DNA of 64,000 bases, from contig JADNRY010000011.1 of the NCBI GenBank assembly GCA_015501585.1, positions 558,001-622,000 on the forward strand. Reading direction: 5' to 3'. This stretch comes from Rhodocollybia butyracea. Lineage: Eukaryota; Basidiomycota; Agaricomycetes; Agaricales; Omphalotaceae. How positions within the stretch are numbered: the first letter of the stretch is position 1; every line of letters starts with the position of its first letter. The translations under genes were made by a program, and so were the position numbers. Positions 1 to 11,748 of this stretch are shown piece by piece. The notes beneath the pieces were generated by a model, which saw nothing but the letters and a program-made list of their open reading frames with translations, was not told where the DNA came from and did not search any database.

Positions 1-848
1 GTGAACAGGCTCAGGATGGTAAACAAACTTGAAAGTGTACCCCCGCTACCGACTTCATTCAAGAGTTGGTACCCGTTCACATCCTCATGGTCCCATGCGC
101 CTTGCTGGTTAGCAGTCTCGCCTGTCTGTGTAAAGACTTGCACTGTTCCATCGATGACACAGTAGAAGCTTTTGTCTTGGTCAAGCGAGATGCTATCCCC
201 GGCTATCAATCGTCTAGTTTGCAAGTGACGTGCGAGTTCATGGAAAACCTAGATATCATGTTACATGAATGTATTCTCAAATTAACGAAGGATTACCGTA
301 CAGGCTTCTCCAAGAAACCAAACACTCTCACAGCTTGTAGGAAGTCATCCAAGTAGTTGTGGAAGGAAGGAGGTGGATCTAAAATATAGAGAATAAGCTT
401 GGTTGCGATGAAGTGATCGCGGTATGAATACCCGTGTTCACGTCCGGATGAAGTTCGTTTGCGTCAGGTTTCACCAACGGTGGCTCTTTCAGGTGAGTAT
501 AATCGTTGAGATATCGAAACCGGATCCAGTAGTTCAAGGCGACAACAAAGAGAACGAACATGATAGCGAAGGACCAAAAGTTGAGCTGTAAAATTTTATC
601 AGAAACAGTAAACGACAACATTGTTGAAAGCGTACGGTCAAGGTCATTGACCATGAAAGAATAAAATAAATCATCGTTGGGATTGTTATTGTTACAAAGG
701 CCACTACAGCTTTTGCCCAGGAAAGAATCCACACTTTAGAATTACAGTCGAGCATTTAGTGCCATTGTTGATAACTTGAGTAAAAAGGATACACACTAAT
801 GACCCAAAAGCAGGCAGAGACCAGCGAAACTAAAGGATGTTGGTCCAT
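1..848 (-). CDS. NTE1: Lysophospholipase NTE1, N-terminal part (runs off left edge)
   Basis: NTE1 is the ER-membrane patatin-type phospholipase that deacylates phosphatidylcholine to glycerophosphocholine. Splicing the minus strand by hand gives a short N-terminal exon starting at 848, two hydrophobic stretches (around WILSWAKAVVAF and NFWSFAIMFVLFVV), the fungal NTE1 signature RFRYLN..THLKEPPLVKPDA, then DDFLQAVRVFGFLEKP and the start of the first cyclic-nucleotide-binding-like domain (YCVIDGTVQVF). At least four short GT-AG introns are visible (for example donor at 796). The catalytic patatin domain would lie beyond the left edge. The order and wording of these motifs match fungal NTE1 closely; the exact first exon is less certain because it carries few diagnostic residues. 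Confidence 0.88.
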
Positions 849-1044
849 AGTGACATGGTCTGCAGCTCCTTCCATCTGTACGAGCACTGTTTGATACCAA
901 AGATTTACTGGACAAAGTCGAGATTCGTGACGTATTTACATAGTGAACCGTCCCGAGCATCCGGAATTAGACGCTGGAATTCGCACGCTTCAGCCTCATC
1001 AAGTATGTAATTGCCATACAATCCTACATAATAATATGAGACTA

Positions 1045-1908
1045 TCAGATGATCCTAAAAGCAAACGGTGTAGCGTAGAAACAGACTACCGTGATAGTCA
1101 TAGTAAGAATTGACAATGGAAGCGATATTACAGTCAAGAAGAAAACCTGGATTGAGGGGACCGCGCTCCAAGTTGTCACCGAGTCAACCGTAAGACTGGG
1201 CTCTGAATTTGGGTTAGAAGGCAGTCTGAGTAGCGGTGACATGGTGTATTCCACCGACAGTGCAAGGTCTCGATCGACTCGTTTGAGGCAATATTCCTCG
1301 TTGACCTCTGGAAAGTGTTTATACGGAACGACAAGTACCGAGTCAAGTTGCCTTTCCTCAGTATGAACGCTTTGACACCCAAAATCGTCCAAGACTCGCG
1401 AGACGAGTTCCCATATAATTTTCGGCTGAGAACCGGATCTACGCGTAAAGCGCACAGCCTTCATGGAAAGATAGAATTCGAGCCAATGGTGACGATTGGT
1501 GAATTTCTTCGGATTCAGTGGACTGAAATTGGGAAAAGAAGAGTTCATTCCCTGGAGGAAGATCGAGGAGGAGATAGAGCTGGCAAAACAGGCACAGGCA
1601 CCTGAGAACTGTTGCCATTCCCAAATATCCGAGCCATATACGTGCTCGTTGTATGCTGTGCATTCTGAGCAGAGCAGGTATCGCAGAGATTTTTCATACC
1701 GTTGCAAAGCGGCTGATGAACGGAAAATGAGATGGTCTGTGGCGTGCACGAGGAGATATGAACGAATGAGCAGCAAAAGTTCTAGAGGAATTCTGGGTGA
1801 TGTATGCGAGCTGCTGATAATCGAGTCCATAGTGCGCAGCTCGGGAGATAAGTATGCAAGAGAGGCATGCATAAGTGTAGAGCCGGGAATTACAAGTGCA
1901 GAAGTCAT
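1045..1908 (-). CDS. F-box-like, tail-anchored hypothetical protein
   Basis: One uninterrupted 287-codon frame. Residues around 38-60 (RIPLELLLLIRSYLL) resemble the first helix of an F-box, followed by a Cys-containing segment (LLCSECTAYNEHVYG, QFSGACACF) of a type common in Agaricomycete proteins of unknown role. The last 40 residues are strongly hydrophobic (VFFLTVISLPLSILTMTITV), so the protein is probably C-terminally anchored in a membrane. It lies tail-to-head behind NTE1 on the same strand with about 200 bases between. No enzymatic motif is visible. The F-box reading is inference from the short leucine-rich start only; the reality of the gene is better supported than its function. Confidence 0.62.
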   Translation of the reverse strand: MTSALVIPGSTLMHASLAYLSPELRTMDSIISSSHTSPRIPLELLLLIRSYLLVHATDHLIFRSSAALQRYEKSLRYLLCSECTAYNEHVYGSDIWEWQQFSGACACFASSISSSIFLQGMNSSFPNFSPLNPKKFTNRHHWLEFYLSMKAVRFTRRSGSQPKIIWELVSRVLDDFGCQSVHTEERQLDSVLVVPYKHFPEVNEEYCLKRVDRDLALSVEYTMSPLLRLPSNPNSEPSLTVDSVTTWSAVPSIQVFFLTVISLPLSILTMTITVVCFYATPFAFRII

Positions 1909-2409
1909 CTTGGTAGCCGGAAGAATGAAAGACTGGTTATATACTTGAAGGAAGCATCAAAGATTGCTGGCCGTCCGCGATGATTCTTGATCAAGTGGAC
2001 ACGGAAACGAGCATTGACATGACGTGAAGTGAACCAACTTCCGAGGCCTCACTTTCGAGATCAAGGTTTTTCTTACTAGAACAGCAGGAAATGAGTCTCT
2101 CAACTTCAAAACAATACGCATTGGACCTGATATAAAGGATATTAGTGCTTGAAGCAAGCTTTTGCTTCATATCGTGATATAGCGTTGAACGAGAGTGTGG
2201 TAAACAGTTGACAGAGAAGTAAAGTCTACGTTAGGCGCCCGCCACTTCTCATACGGGCTCCGTTTCTTTTTTCACCGCAGATATTATTTTGAACAGGGTA
2301 ATCTCCGTGTTATAGCCCCGAGGCATTTCTATTTGTATATTTCTATACTGTAGTAGTATACACTATCTTGACGCTACGTTTTCACTGAAACCTGCAACTC
2401 GCGCCTCCG

Positions 2410-2520
2410 ATGGAATCTCAGCAGTCTGAGTTACGGGCCCTCAACGTTGGGGCATGCTATTCTGGAAAACCTCCCAAGTATAACTTTATCAACGAACAGG
2501 CCGGCTATCAACGACTCGCC
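2410..2520 (+). CDS. Candidate first exon, unassigned
   Basis: An ATG at 2410 opens 37 codons (MESQQSELRALNVGACY...) that end exactly at a good donor (GCC followed by gtaaga). A pyrimidine-type acceptor (ctcttcag) follows 41 bases later at 2561 and keeps the frame open for another 23 codons, then a second possible donor appears. That second exon would overlap, on the opposite strand, the 3' exon of the E2 gene that ends at 2548. No homology is recognised. It may be a short convergent gene, an unrelated transcript or chance. The rest of 1909-2547 shows nothing else I can support. Confidence 0.25.
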
Positions 2521-2547
2521 GTAAGATTAAGGCCTATGAACCAAACT

Positions 2548-5417
2548 CTAACGCTCTTCAGTCCACCATTTCTCGACCGCAATTAACCTCGAATCAAATT
2601 CCTTTATCAAATCCATTCCCTGCGCTAACGGTGTGACGCCAGGCAGCTGTGGGATCATAGACTGATATTTACCCCCGAAATCTGCATAAGAACTATATGC
2701 ATAACGACTATAAGTTGTACCAGAGTATGCATGCATTTGAGGGTCTTGGGTAGCCCAGTCATGAAGCCTGCGATCGAAAGAATCAACGACTACACATCTT
2801 AAAGCCAACGTTTAAACGGCGGTCATCAACTCACTGTTTGCGTATCTTCTCTTTCCGAATAGTAAAGTGCGAGGCTATAACTTCCTACAAGGAGGAGCAG
2901 TTAATAGGATGTCGTCGGATGAGATCAGGGAACTCACCCCCCATACACCGTCTCGATTTTCGTCAGAAAGCCAAGCAACGATAGCCCATCGAGTTGTCTG
3001 CAGAGCGATGTTACGATTGTACATCACACTGGCGTTCAGGCTAGGATTGGCTTTGCCGTATCCCGGTCTAGGATAGAAACCTAATTAGCGAGGTAGAGAG
3101 ACCGAGGTCGTTGTTTGACTCACTCGTTAAAGTATGGCAAGTCAATTAAGATCATGCTCTGAATACTTACCAGAACTTGTAGTAAAGTGGACTTGTACGG
3201 TCGCCATTGTTCTTCCGGACTATTTGATGAAGTTAGACGAGAACGATCGGGCCGATAAACGTCCATGTTAACTAACCTGCCTGGCCAAGTTCCTAATAGG
3301 GAAAGACAAACTTTGCCGTCGTTGTACAAGTTGGGATTAAATCGAACAAGACCACCTCCGGTTGTTCTCAGATGCATCTGAGGCGGGACAGCAGGATAGT
3401 CTATTGGCATAAAACAATCAAACTCGAAGAGACCTCCTGCATAGTAGGTGTTAACCAAAGTTCTACAGAATGTAACATGACGGACCTGCATAGGGTGTTC
3501 CATCTGGCCCAGCAATCAGGATCTTTCTACAAGGACAATTAGAAAGACCGCAAAGTATGAAAGAGCGCGTACATTGTGTCATTTCGAACTTCATCAACAC
3601 GCATCCATATACCAGGTGGCAAGCTAGTCGCAAGGACCGCGAGCTCCTTTACGAGATGCAACCGATTTTTGGGAATTCGTGTTGCATTTCTGGTACTTGT
3701 TAGCTCGGGAGCATAGTTGAACGTAGGGTACATTCCGCCTTTGCCATTGCCTTTTCCTGTGATGTCGGATACATCTAGCGGAACATGCTTGAAACCGAGA
3801 CGTTCGCAAGCCTGGGAGTAAGCTTTTTCGAGTGTAACTGAGGTATCTTTTTCCTTCCCTTTGGTCTGGGTATCGGAAGAGCCCGCGTCTGCCATATTAG
3901 GTGCGATACTTAGGACAGAGATCGCTCGTTCTACGTCGTCTCGAGTGGCAATGATATCACCACATAGGGAAGTTGCTTTGATTGTTTCCTCGGGATCGGT
4001 ATCCTCTGATTCCATGAGGTGGGATGCACCTGCCAAGAATGCTTCGCTTTGCTTGCTCAATTTTTTGAAATAGTCATAAAGAGGAGGAGCGTGCTCGAGC
4101 ATGCCTCCCGAATCCTTTTCCCACTCAACCTCACTTTCTTCCCACATCCATGGTTCAATACCCTGGCCTTTATCCATGACAAATCGGGGTTCAAGTAGCA
4201 CTTTAAGGGTGAGCTCACAATCAAACATGCGTCTCAACAACGCCAGCATAGCGTAGTACACTTCGCTCCGGGAAATCCAGTCTGTGACAGAATCATTGCG
4301 CAAAAGGTCGCCGAGAAGGTTCGGGAGCTTGGACATCGAGAGAAGTTGACCTATACTCGGATGAGGAAGCATATCAAACACCTGAGCCGACTCTGAGTAT
4401 GGGGAAGGAAGTAGGGCCGTGATCGTTTGCAAAGCATGGGTCATTAGTACTTCCCACTTTGCCGCGAGCGCCTCGCTGAGTATAGCTTCTTGATTAACCT
4501 CATTTAAAAAGTTTCCTCTGCGTCCTCCTCTGTACGAATGAGAGCGATCGGATCCATACCCTGTTCCCCCTGGACCAACAGAACTAGAAGTCTTTTTCCT
4601 GCCACCAGCTATAGCTGCAGCACGAGAGTGGGAGTTGGCCTTTTCACTAATGTATTGTCTGTCTAAAGCGCCTAGAGTTTCGAATATCGCGATCGCGCGG
4701 ACTTCGGCGCAGCATGAGTCCACTGTGCAAGTTGCATTCTTAACTTTTCCTTCACATGATGCGGAGCAAGGATGAGGTTTAAAGCAACCTCTGCAGTGGT
4801 TCGTTTTACACGAAGAACATGGGGCATGAAGAAGCAAACCGAGAGCAGGAGAAATCTTGTCTCCTGATAACATCACCTAGAAAAAACCATACAAGATCAA
4901 AAAAATATAAGGTCAAAAGAGAGTGAGAACATACATATCCACGAGGAGACGGCACATTTTTTCCACACTTTGTACACAGTCTTTCCACCGTAAAAACGGT
5001 GCGATGATGGGACAAAATCTCGTTTGGTGTTCCAGCTTCCAAAGCAAACTTGTTCGGTGGATTTTGAGGTTCTGACTGGTCCCAGTTCTTTGAAACTTCT
5101 TCAGCCTCGTCCAAAGCATAGCTTAGATTCATGTCGTCTTCTTCCCATTCCTTTGCAAGACGCCTCGCAAGTGCCTCATCATCATCCTCATCGTCTACGA
5201 TGATGGCGTTACTGGAAGTACCGGCTGAAGACCATTCCTCTTGCAACTGTTTCGCAAGTCTTTCGCTTTCCTCTTGTTGCTTGATTTGCACCAAGATGTC
5301 GCTGATATCATCATCGTCGGAATCGTCAATTACAATGGGCTCCTTTGTGAGATCCGGTTTCATACGGTAACGTTTCTTTTCATTCGGAGAGCTCGGAGAA
5401 TGCTCGCGCTTGCCCAT
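2548..5417 (-). CDS. Large ubiquitin-conjugating enzyme E2 protein (BIRC6/UBE2O-like UBC fold)
   Basis: About 780 residues in several exons. Order: an acidic N-terminus with helical [17 protein letters not shown] segments (residues about 40-110, resembling ubiquitin-interacting motifs); a Cys-rich region of likely zinc ligands ([31 protein letters not shown]); a long helical middle; and a C-terminal UBC domain with [23 protein letters not shown] and the active-site motif [13 protein letters not shown], whose Cys is the predicted thioester residue. PYFNEPGYGK and the exon at about 2840-2878 complete the UBC helices. The active-site context is that of the BIRC6/UBE2O group, not of small E2s; no BIR repeat is seen. 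Introns (for example 3493-3445 and 3121-3078 on the minus strand) splice in frame. Substrates are unknown. Confidence 0.88.
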
Positions 5418-5531
5418 GGACGTCGGAACGAAAGGAATGGGTCTTTCGGCCGACGGGACCTGAGCCGGTATCCCGGAAATACTCTTTGCCGAAACTTTAT
5501 AATGCTCTCCTCTTAGCTGCCATCAACAACA
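5418..5531. promoter_or_regulatory. Compact divergent promoter, E2 gene / methylisocitrate lyase
   Basis: Only 114 bases separate the two start codons. No TATA box is visible; a short CT-rich stretch (gctctcctct) precedes the plus-strand start. Both 5' leaders and both core promoters must fit here or overlap the neighbouring gene. Confidence 0.5.
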
Positions 5532-7850
5532 ATGCTCCTTGTTCGTACGAACATTCGACGAGCAGCTCTCTGCAGGAATATTCGCGCAATGTCTTCCGCT
5601 CTACCCATTCAGCCGCCTTCTTTGGACGAAGAAACGGCCCAATTCAACGCACGCGTCTCGGAGATGGAGGCTTTCTTTGCTCTTCCCCGTTTCAGCTCTA
5701 CAAAACGAACGTATACTGCTGCGGATGTAGTATCCAAACAAGGATCTCTACCTGTTCTCCCTTTACCTTCAACCTTGCTATCTGATAAATTGTACCGACT
5801 TCTGTTGGCAGCTGCAGAAGCCTCAAGGCCTGTGCACACAATGGGTGTCATCGATCCTGTTCAAATGACTCAAATGGCCCGTCACCAGGAAGCGGTATAT
5901 GTGTCGGGATGGGCCTCCTCTAGTTTACTGACTACTGGAAACAACGATGTCGGGCCAGACTTCGGGTACGCGTTATGTCTTTGTCTTTTTCTGTTACTGA
6001 AATGTATATAAGTGACTATCCGTACACGACCGTTCCTAATCAAGTACATCGTATTTTCCGCGCACAACAGCTCCATGACAAAAAACATTACGATGAACGT
6101 ATGATTTCTACGCCTGAACAGCGAGCCAAGATGGAATATGTGGACTATCTTCGACCGATTGTAGCCGATGCTGATACTGGGTATGCGTAGTTGAAGTTTT
6201 AGTTCCTTCGGTTCATGCTTACATTCTTTGGGATCTGCAGTCATGGTGGCTTATCTGCGGTCATGAAACTGGTTAAGCTGTTTGCCGAATCCGTAAGTCG
6301 TTGAGAGTTGATTGGAGCTAGGAGAAAACTTATGAAATCAGGGTGCGGCAGGCATTCACATGGAAGATCAACTTCATGGGGGCAAGAAGGTGAGCTCTCC
6401 ATCTGTAAAATATGAATGAAGTTTGACACTTTCCAGTGTGGTCATTTGGCGGGAAAGGTTATTGTTCCAACGTCGACGCATATATCTCGTCTGGTTGCAT
6501 CTCGATTCCAATTGGACCTTATGAAAAGTACTATGCTCCTCATCGCAAGGACAGATGCTGAATCTGCCACATTACTCTCGAGTTCTGTCGATCTTGAGGA
6601 CCAGGAGTTCATTTTGGGAACAACTGTTCCAGGTAAAGCATTGGCGGAGGTTTTAGCAGTGGGAGAATCCAGAGGAGCGTCCGGACCCGAAATCGATGAC
6701 CTTGAGAAAGAATGGACTGACACACATCATCTGTGTACTTTTAATCAAGGTAAATCACAAATATCCAACCAGGAGTTCCAGGCTGAAACGTACAAGCTGT
6801 CGAACAGGAAATCAACAGGTCAACAATCGCTGACAAGGCTGCAGCTGTGAATGCCTACTTAACTGCCGCTACTGGACGGTCTCTTTCTGATACCCGGGAG
6901 ATCGCGAAGGACCTTTTGGGTGCACATATTTTCTGGGATTGTGATAGTAAGGTCTCACATATATCGTTGCAAATACGTCTCAAACCGGATTCGTCAGTTA
7001 CTCGCACTCGAGAAGGATACTATCATGTCACCGGCGGCGTTGAGGTACGCTCATCGTCTAACCTGCGTTCTACTCTAACTTCATTCCAGCCTGCGGTCAA
7101 GCGAGCGATTGCATTTGCGCCTTACGCTGACCTACTGTGGCTAGAGACCAAAATGCCCGATCTCGAACAAGCTCGATCCTTCGCCCGCAAGGTTCGGGAG
7201 AAATTCCCTGGCAAGTGAGTGTCAGATTTTGTAGTATTGCCCGAGGCACAGAGTTGAAATCTTGTCTGATACAGGTGGTTCGTATACAACCTGAGTCCCA
7301 GTTTCAATTGGTCTGCCCATGGCTTTTCAGGTTTGTCATATGTTTTAGTCATACAGTCATGGCCCGCTCATGAATAGGATTTTAGAGAGTGATTTGAAGA
7401 ACTTCGTCTGGGAGCTGGCCAAAGAAGGGCGAGTGATTTTTATGCACTTTCAAGTTACAACTCAAGAACTTGGATCCATAGCTTTGTCTTCCAATTGATT
7501 TCTTTGGGTGGCCTACATAGTAACGCCACAGCCACAGGTATGGACAGATCGCTGTATTTTCTTTTTCTGTCCTCAATCCTTTCATGAATAGCCGAGCTTT
7601 CTGCTCGCTTCAAGGAAGAAGGAATGTTGGCATACGTGAACTTGGTACAGAACAAAGAGAAGGAAATTGGCTGTGATGTACTCACGCATCAGAAATGGTT
7701 TGTGTTCATTTGTTCTATTTTTTTGCTCATCCTGACTCTTTGCGCAGGAGCGGAGCAAACTACATTGACCGAATTCTATCTACTGTTTCGTCGGGCTCTT
7801 CTAGCACATCTGCTGTAGGCAAAGACTCTACCGAACATTCTTTCCAATAG
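5532..7850 (+). CDS. ICL2: 2-methylisocitrate lyase, mitochondrial (Icl2-type)
   Basis: Cleaves 2-methylisocitrate to pyruvate and succinate, the last step of the methylcitrate cycle that detoxifies propionyl-CoA. The spliced protein is about 590 residues: a basic, Arg-rich N-terminus without acidic residues (MLLVRTNIRRAALCRNIR), typical of a mitochondrial presequence; VYVSGWASSSLLTTGNNDVGPDFGDYP; DADTGHGG (metal site); catalytic KKCGHLAGK; and SLGGLHSN. The segment after the catalytic Cys (VPTSTHISRL, LLSSSVDLEDQEFILG) is that of fungal Icl2/McIA rather than glyoxylate-cycle Icl1. The C-terminus ends in SFQ, not a peroxisomal SKL-type signal, which fits a mitochondrial enzyme. Around ten short introns, all splicing in frame (for example after PGK at about 7216). 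Divergent from the E2 gene. Confidence 0.92.
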
Positions 7851-7951
7851 ACTAGATTAGTGTTGTGATCAACTACGTCAGGTTGACGTCACTGAAGTTT
7901 CCTCCTTTTCGACGCGTTTTAACGCGCTATACGCTTTTTTAACTTACTACC

Positions 7952-9640
7952 ATGGCCAACAATACTTGGAATCCCGTTCTCCTTGCATACCAATTCATCC
8001 AGCTTCTTCTAGCTAAACTATTGTCTCCCGATGCACCACCGCCTTCCGCTAAACTCAAGAAACGAATAGCTATCATCGGTGCTGGGTTAACTGGCGTTTC
8101 TTCCGCTGCTCACTGCGTACTGGTATTTTATAAGCGAATTCGACCATCCATTAATGATCGTATAAATATTAGGTCGGCCATGGATTTGATGTGGTGTTAT
8201 TTGAAGCCGGGGAACGTAGCCAGCTGGGCGGTATATGGGCGCGTAAGTCATCTCGCAGCCGTAATGAAAATCCATTCAAGTTCACTTAGGTGTTAATAAT
8301 ACATCTGGACTCCAGATCCACAGCTTAATGTATCGTTTCTTCCCAAGTGTTCAATGGAAAACTGGCTACCCCAGTCGCGAAGAAATCGTTGATAATATAA
8401 CCAGCGTATGGAAGGAGTACTCCCTAGAAGAGAAGACAAGGTTTGGAGTCAAGGTTGAGAAAGTGTGTCAAGACGACGAGGAACGCTGGATTGTGAATGA
8501 TGAGTGCAAGTATGGAAAATTTGACGCCGTTGTCGCAGCTATAGGAACATGCGGGGATCCTAAGATGCCTCATATATCTGGGCAGGAAATGTTTCAAGGC
8601 GAAATATATCATTCTTCAGAACTCGACTCTGTGGAGGAGTTTACAAAGGGAAAAAGGGTAGCTATAATTGGCGGTGGCGCGTCCGCGGTGGAGGCTCTCG
8701 AATTTACCTCTGCCGCACAGGCGGGAAAAACAATTGTTCTTTCGCGAGTAAGTATCTTTCTGACTTCTGAACCTGTTTTCCTGAGTCATCTATCCAGTCT
8801 GACAAATGGATCATCCCTCGAAATGCAGTTGTGGACATGCTTTTGGCGATGAACATCTTTGGCCAGGAAACTCTTCTTTCATGGATTCCGGAAAAGCTCC
8901 TACGCGTCTTGTTCTATCGAGACCTTGCAGATCTTGCCCCCACTAATAAGGGCATCTTCACTGAGACACCGATGGTGAACTCGGACGTGCTTGATAAAAT
9001 TCGAGAGGGTAGTGCTTCGTGGTTACGGGGGGACATCCTTGGCTTTTCTAGGAATGGCATACGGTTCAATCAACGGGCCCAGGGTGTACCACCAGGAGGC
9101 CCCGGTAAAGAGCTAACTGTCGAATGCGATATTGTTATCATGGCAACAGGCTTTTATCGTCCAAAGCTCAGCTTCCTGCCTGATGACTGCTTCGAAGAAC
9201 CGTACTCTCCACCGTCGTGGTACTTGCAGACATTCCCTCCCGGCTATATGTCAGTTTGCGCAATCAACTGCACTTATGTTAACGCGATAGGCACAGTAGG
9301 AAGCTACCATATCGGCATCTACACCAGAATTCTACTGATGTTCCTCGTCGATCCCTTGACACGGCCAACGCAGCAGTTGATGCACGCCTGGATTGATATG
9401 ACACGCTTCTTCAAATATCGCGCGCCAACTCCCGCCTTCGATTTCTTTACATATTCTGAACTTTTGTTCTGGTATGTTTTCTGTGTGGTCATCAATCCGT
9501 TTAGATGGAAGTGGGCACTCTTTGTCTTTTTCGGACTAGGTAAAAGTCTACCGCTGAGTTTCGTAGAACAGGAGGATCGGCTGAGGGAGAAGTTGAACAG
9601 GGAAGCGGAGCAAGTCGAGCGCAACGATAAAAGTAAATAG
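7952..9640 (+). CDS. FAD-dependent flavin-containing monooxygenase (FMO-like)
   Basis: Spliced protein of about 515 residues. The N-terminus has a hydrophobic stretch, then the FAD-binding Rossmann motif IAIIGAGLTGVSSA (about residue 40) and the FMO-type GGIWARVNNTSG; a second dinucleotide (NADPH) motif is VAIIGGGASAVEA at about residue 195; and ATGFYRP matches the conserved ATG motif of this superfamily. A C-terminal hydrophobic segment (FWYVFCVVINPF) suggests membrane association. Introns at about 8110-8173, 8243-8289 and 8748-8798 join in frame. It probably oxygenates a soft nucleophile or ketone; substrate cannot be read from the sequence. No biosynthetic cluster surrounds it. Confidence 0.9.
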
Positions 9641-9741
9641 ATAACAAGGCTGTGTTGTAACTTGATGATAGGCTTAGCGCCTCTTAGCGCCTATGTTTAT
9701 ATCTGCGGACTACTCGGCCCGTCACTCTTAAACGAACGTCA

Positions 9742-11572
9742 ATGGCCGCTATATCTGGCTTGGCTTATGTTCTCGACCTAAAACCGCAAATCAAATGGTT
9801 GCCATCTCAAGAAACCAATCTGAACCGAAGCTTTCCATTCACTGATTTAAACAGTGAAACTCCCGACCAATTCGTGGTCAGAACTTATCTTCAATTTTTG
9901 TGGCTTCCAGAGGTAAATTTGCTTGAATTTAGTCAGTTTTGGCTACTGACTGCTTTCCAGTCCATAATGCCCTTAAGTTTGCTAGTTCCGTCCATGAAAC
10001 GCGTACAAGTCGTGTCAACCTCGGCAGATGCTTTGTCCTCTCCCCATCCTCTATACGCTCTACTTGATCCAATTCTCCTCACTGCACGCGCTTCCGCAAA
10101 TAAATATCACGTCGAACTACCAGAAATTCTTAACAACGATGGTGGCGCTGGAGAGATCGAGGAAACAATGATGTGGTTTGCATTGAGCCAGGTGAAGAGT
10201 AATGTTGAGGCCAAGCCGAACGTGAACAGACGCGCTCCAACGGCTCAGAGAATGGTGCTCATAGCAGTCACATCATAGAAACTCCCATTTGGATGAATAA
10301 TGATTGGAGGCTTAGATGGATAAGGAGAATGGAACGACGCGAGTAAGTCACTTCACCTATTTCTAACATACACTGAATGTACGTTGGTTTAGGGCTCAGA
10401 TACAAATATTGCTCTACTTTCTCATCCTTTCGCTCCCTGGACCACAGCCTTCACACCCGGAATCTCCTGAAATGTCGTCCGTAAAGCGTAGGAAGAGACC
10501 ACGAAAGAAGACTGCTCCTGTTGCAACTCCTGAAGATCGCCTAGAAGCTTTCATGGACAAGCTTTCCATGTGGCAGCTAATGGGAGATTTAGACTCGAAC
10601 GAAGTCGTTCGTATAACAACGAAAGAGAGAAATGAGTTGGACTGGGCACAATTGTTTTGTCAAAACACTATCGAACCTTCGTTAGTCACCATCTTCAGTG
10701 TATAATCTGCAACTGAAATCTTTCACAGATTTAAATTAAGCTTGCCAGAATCTTGTGCGCTTTTTCGGTCCAAAGTATTTCCTAATTCACCATTCTCAGA
10801 CGAAGAAGACGAGCACTTTGAAGAGACACAACGAGTGTCGGACGATTCCAGCGATGGCCTAATTAGAGCATTCAATCCACCTACACGACATCCATCACCT
10901 GCTCTCTCTGTGACTTCCACTGCGTCCAACCGACAGCTCAAACGTGCTCCATCTCAGCAGGATTTTCAACGGTCCAGACTACAGCGCGAGCGTTCTCGCT
11001 CATTATCCCTCTCACTGGCTGAAGAGGCTGAAGAAAAACAAAAAGCCAAACACATTGGTCTTGGCTCGAATAAAGGCAGAGTTCTCTCCCGAGAGGTCTC
11101 TATGTCATTCAAATCCAAGAACAAAGCGCCTACTGCCACGACAGCTGCTACTGCATCTTTTTGGCTGTCAGAATCTCATCCACATGAACAAGATAAGCCA
11201 ACCAAACATGAACCATCTGTGACTGTGTTGGTAGAATCGACGCCGTCGAAACCAGTCAGGACTGTATTGATGTCGCAAGTCCAAATAGCTGACAGTGCGA
11301 CTATACTGGTGGAGGCAACACCAGTGAAGTCGGTGTGGACATCACAGAGCCATTCCACAAGTCAGACGGGCCTCTTTTCGCGCGCGTCTAGCCTGCTTGG
11401 AAGCGTTGGCGAAGAAGAGATTTGGAACCCTCCGGAATCCAGTTCACCAGATATTCTCATGCTAACGCCTGGTAAAGGTGCTCGAGCCGACGAATCTTTC
11501 ATCAATGATGACGCTGAATGGACTGTTAGCACTCCTACGAAGGCCAGGAAGAGGCAGCGTATCGAGCCTTGA
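9742..11572 (+). CDS. SLD3: DNA replication regulator Sld3-like protein
   Basis: Sld3 loads Cdc45 on MCM at origins and is a CDK target. The spliced product has the Sld3-domain pattern WRLRWIRRMERREAQIQILL, then EDRLEAFMDKLSMWQ, ELDWAQLFCQNTIEP and LPESCALFRSKVFP. The C-terminal half (from about 10790) is Ser/Thr/Pro-rich with several S/T-P sites (STPSKP, ATPVKS, LTPGKG), as expected of a CDK-regulated tail, and ends KARKRQRIEP. The first half (MAAISGLAYVLDL...) is less diagnostic. The splice around 10190-10256 is inferred from the need to reach the conserved block in frame (acceptor ctcagag). Function rests on motif recognition. ORC2, another replication-initiation gene, lies 25 kb away; no operon-like link is implied. 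Confidence 0.78.
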
Positions 11573-11748
11573 GCATTCTGTACTAATATATATATAATTT
11601 CAATGATTTGTCTACATATGGAGCAAGTCGCAGTGGCGCTTCCACTTCGGACCGTTTGGCTTATCTTTCCCGGAATTTCATGAGTTGCACCTCGTTCCTA
11701 ACTATCAAAGTAGAGCTTTCTTTTGTTGCTAAACGTCGTTCCTTGAAA

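Noticed and set aside
11608..11700. STYGASRSGAS block as the true start of the DUF3602 gene
   Set aside because: No ATG in that frame and no intron joining it to the first GRGG repeat; possible but not supported.
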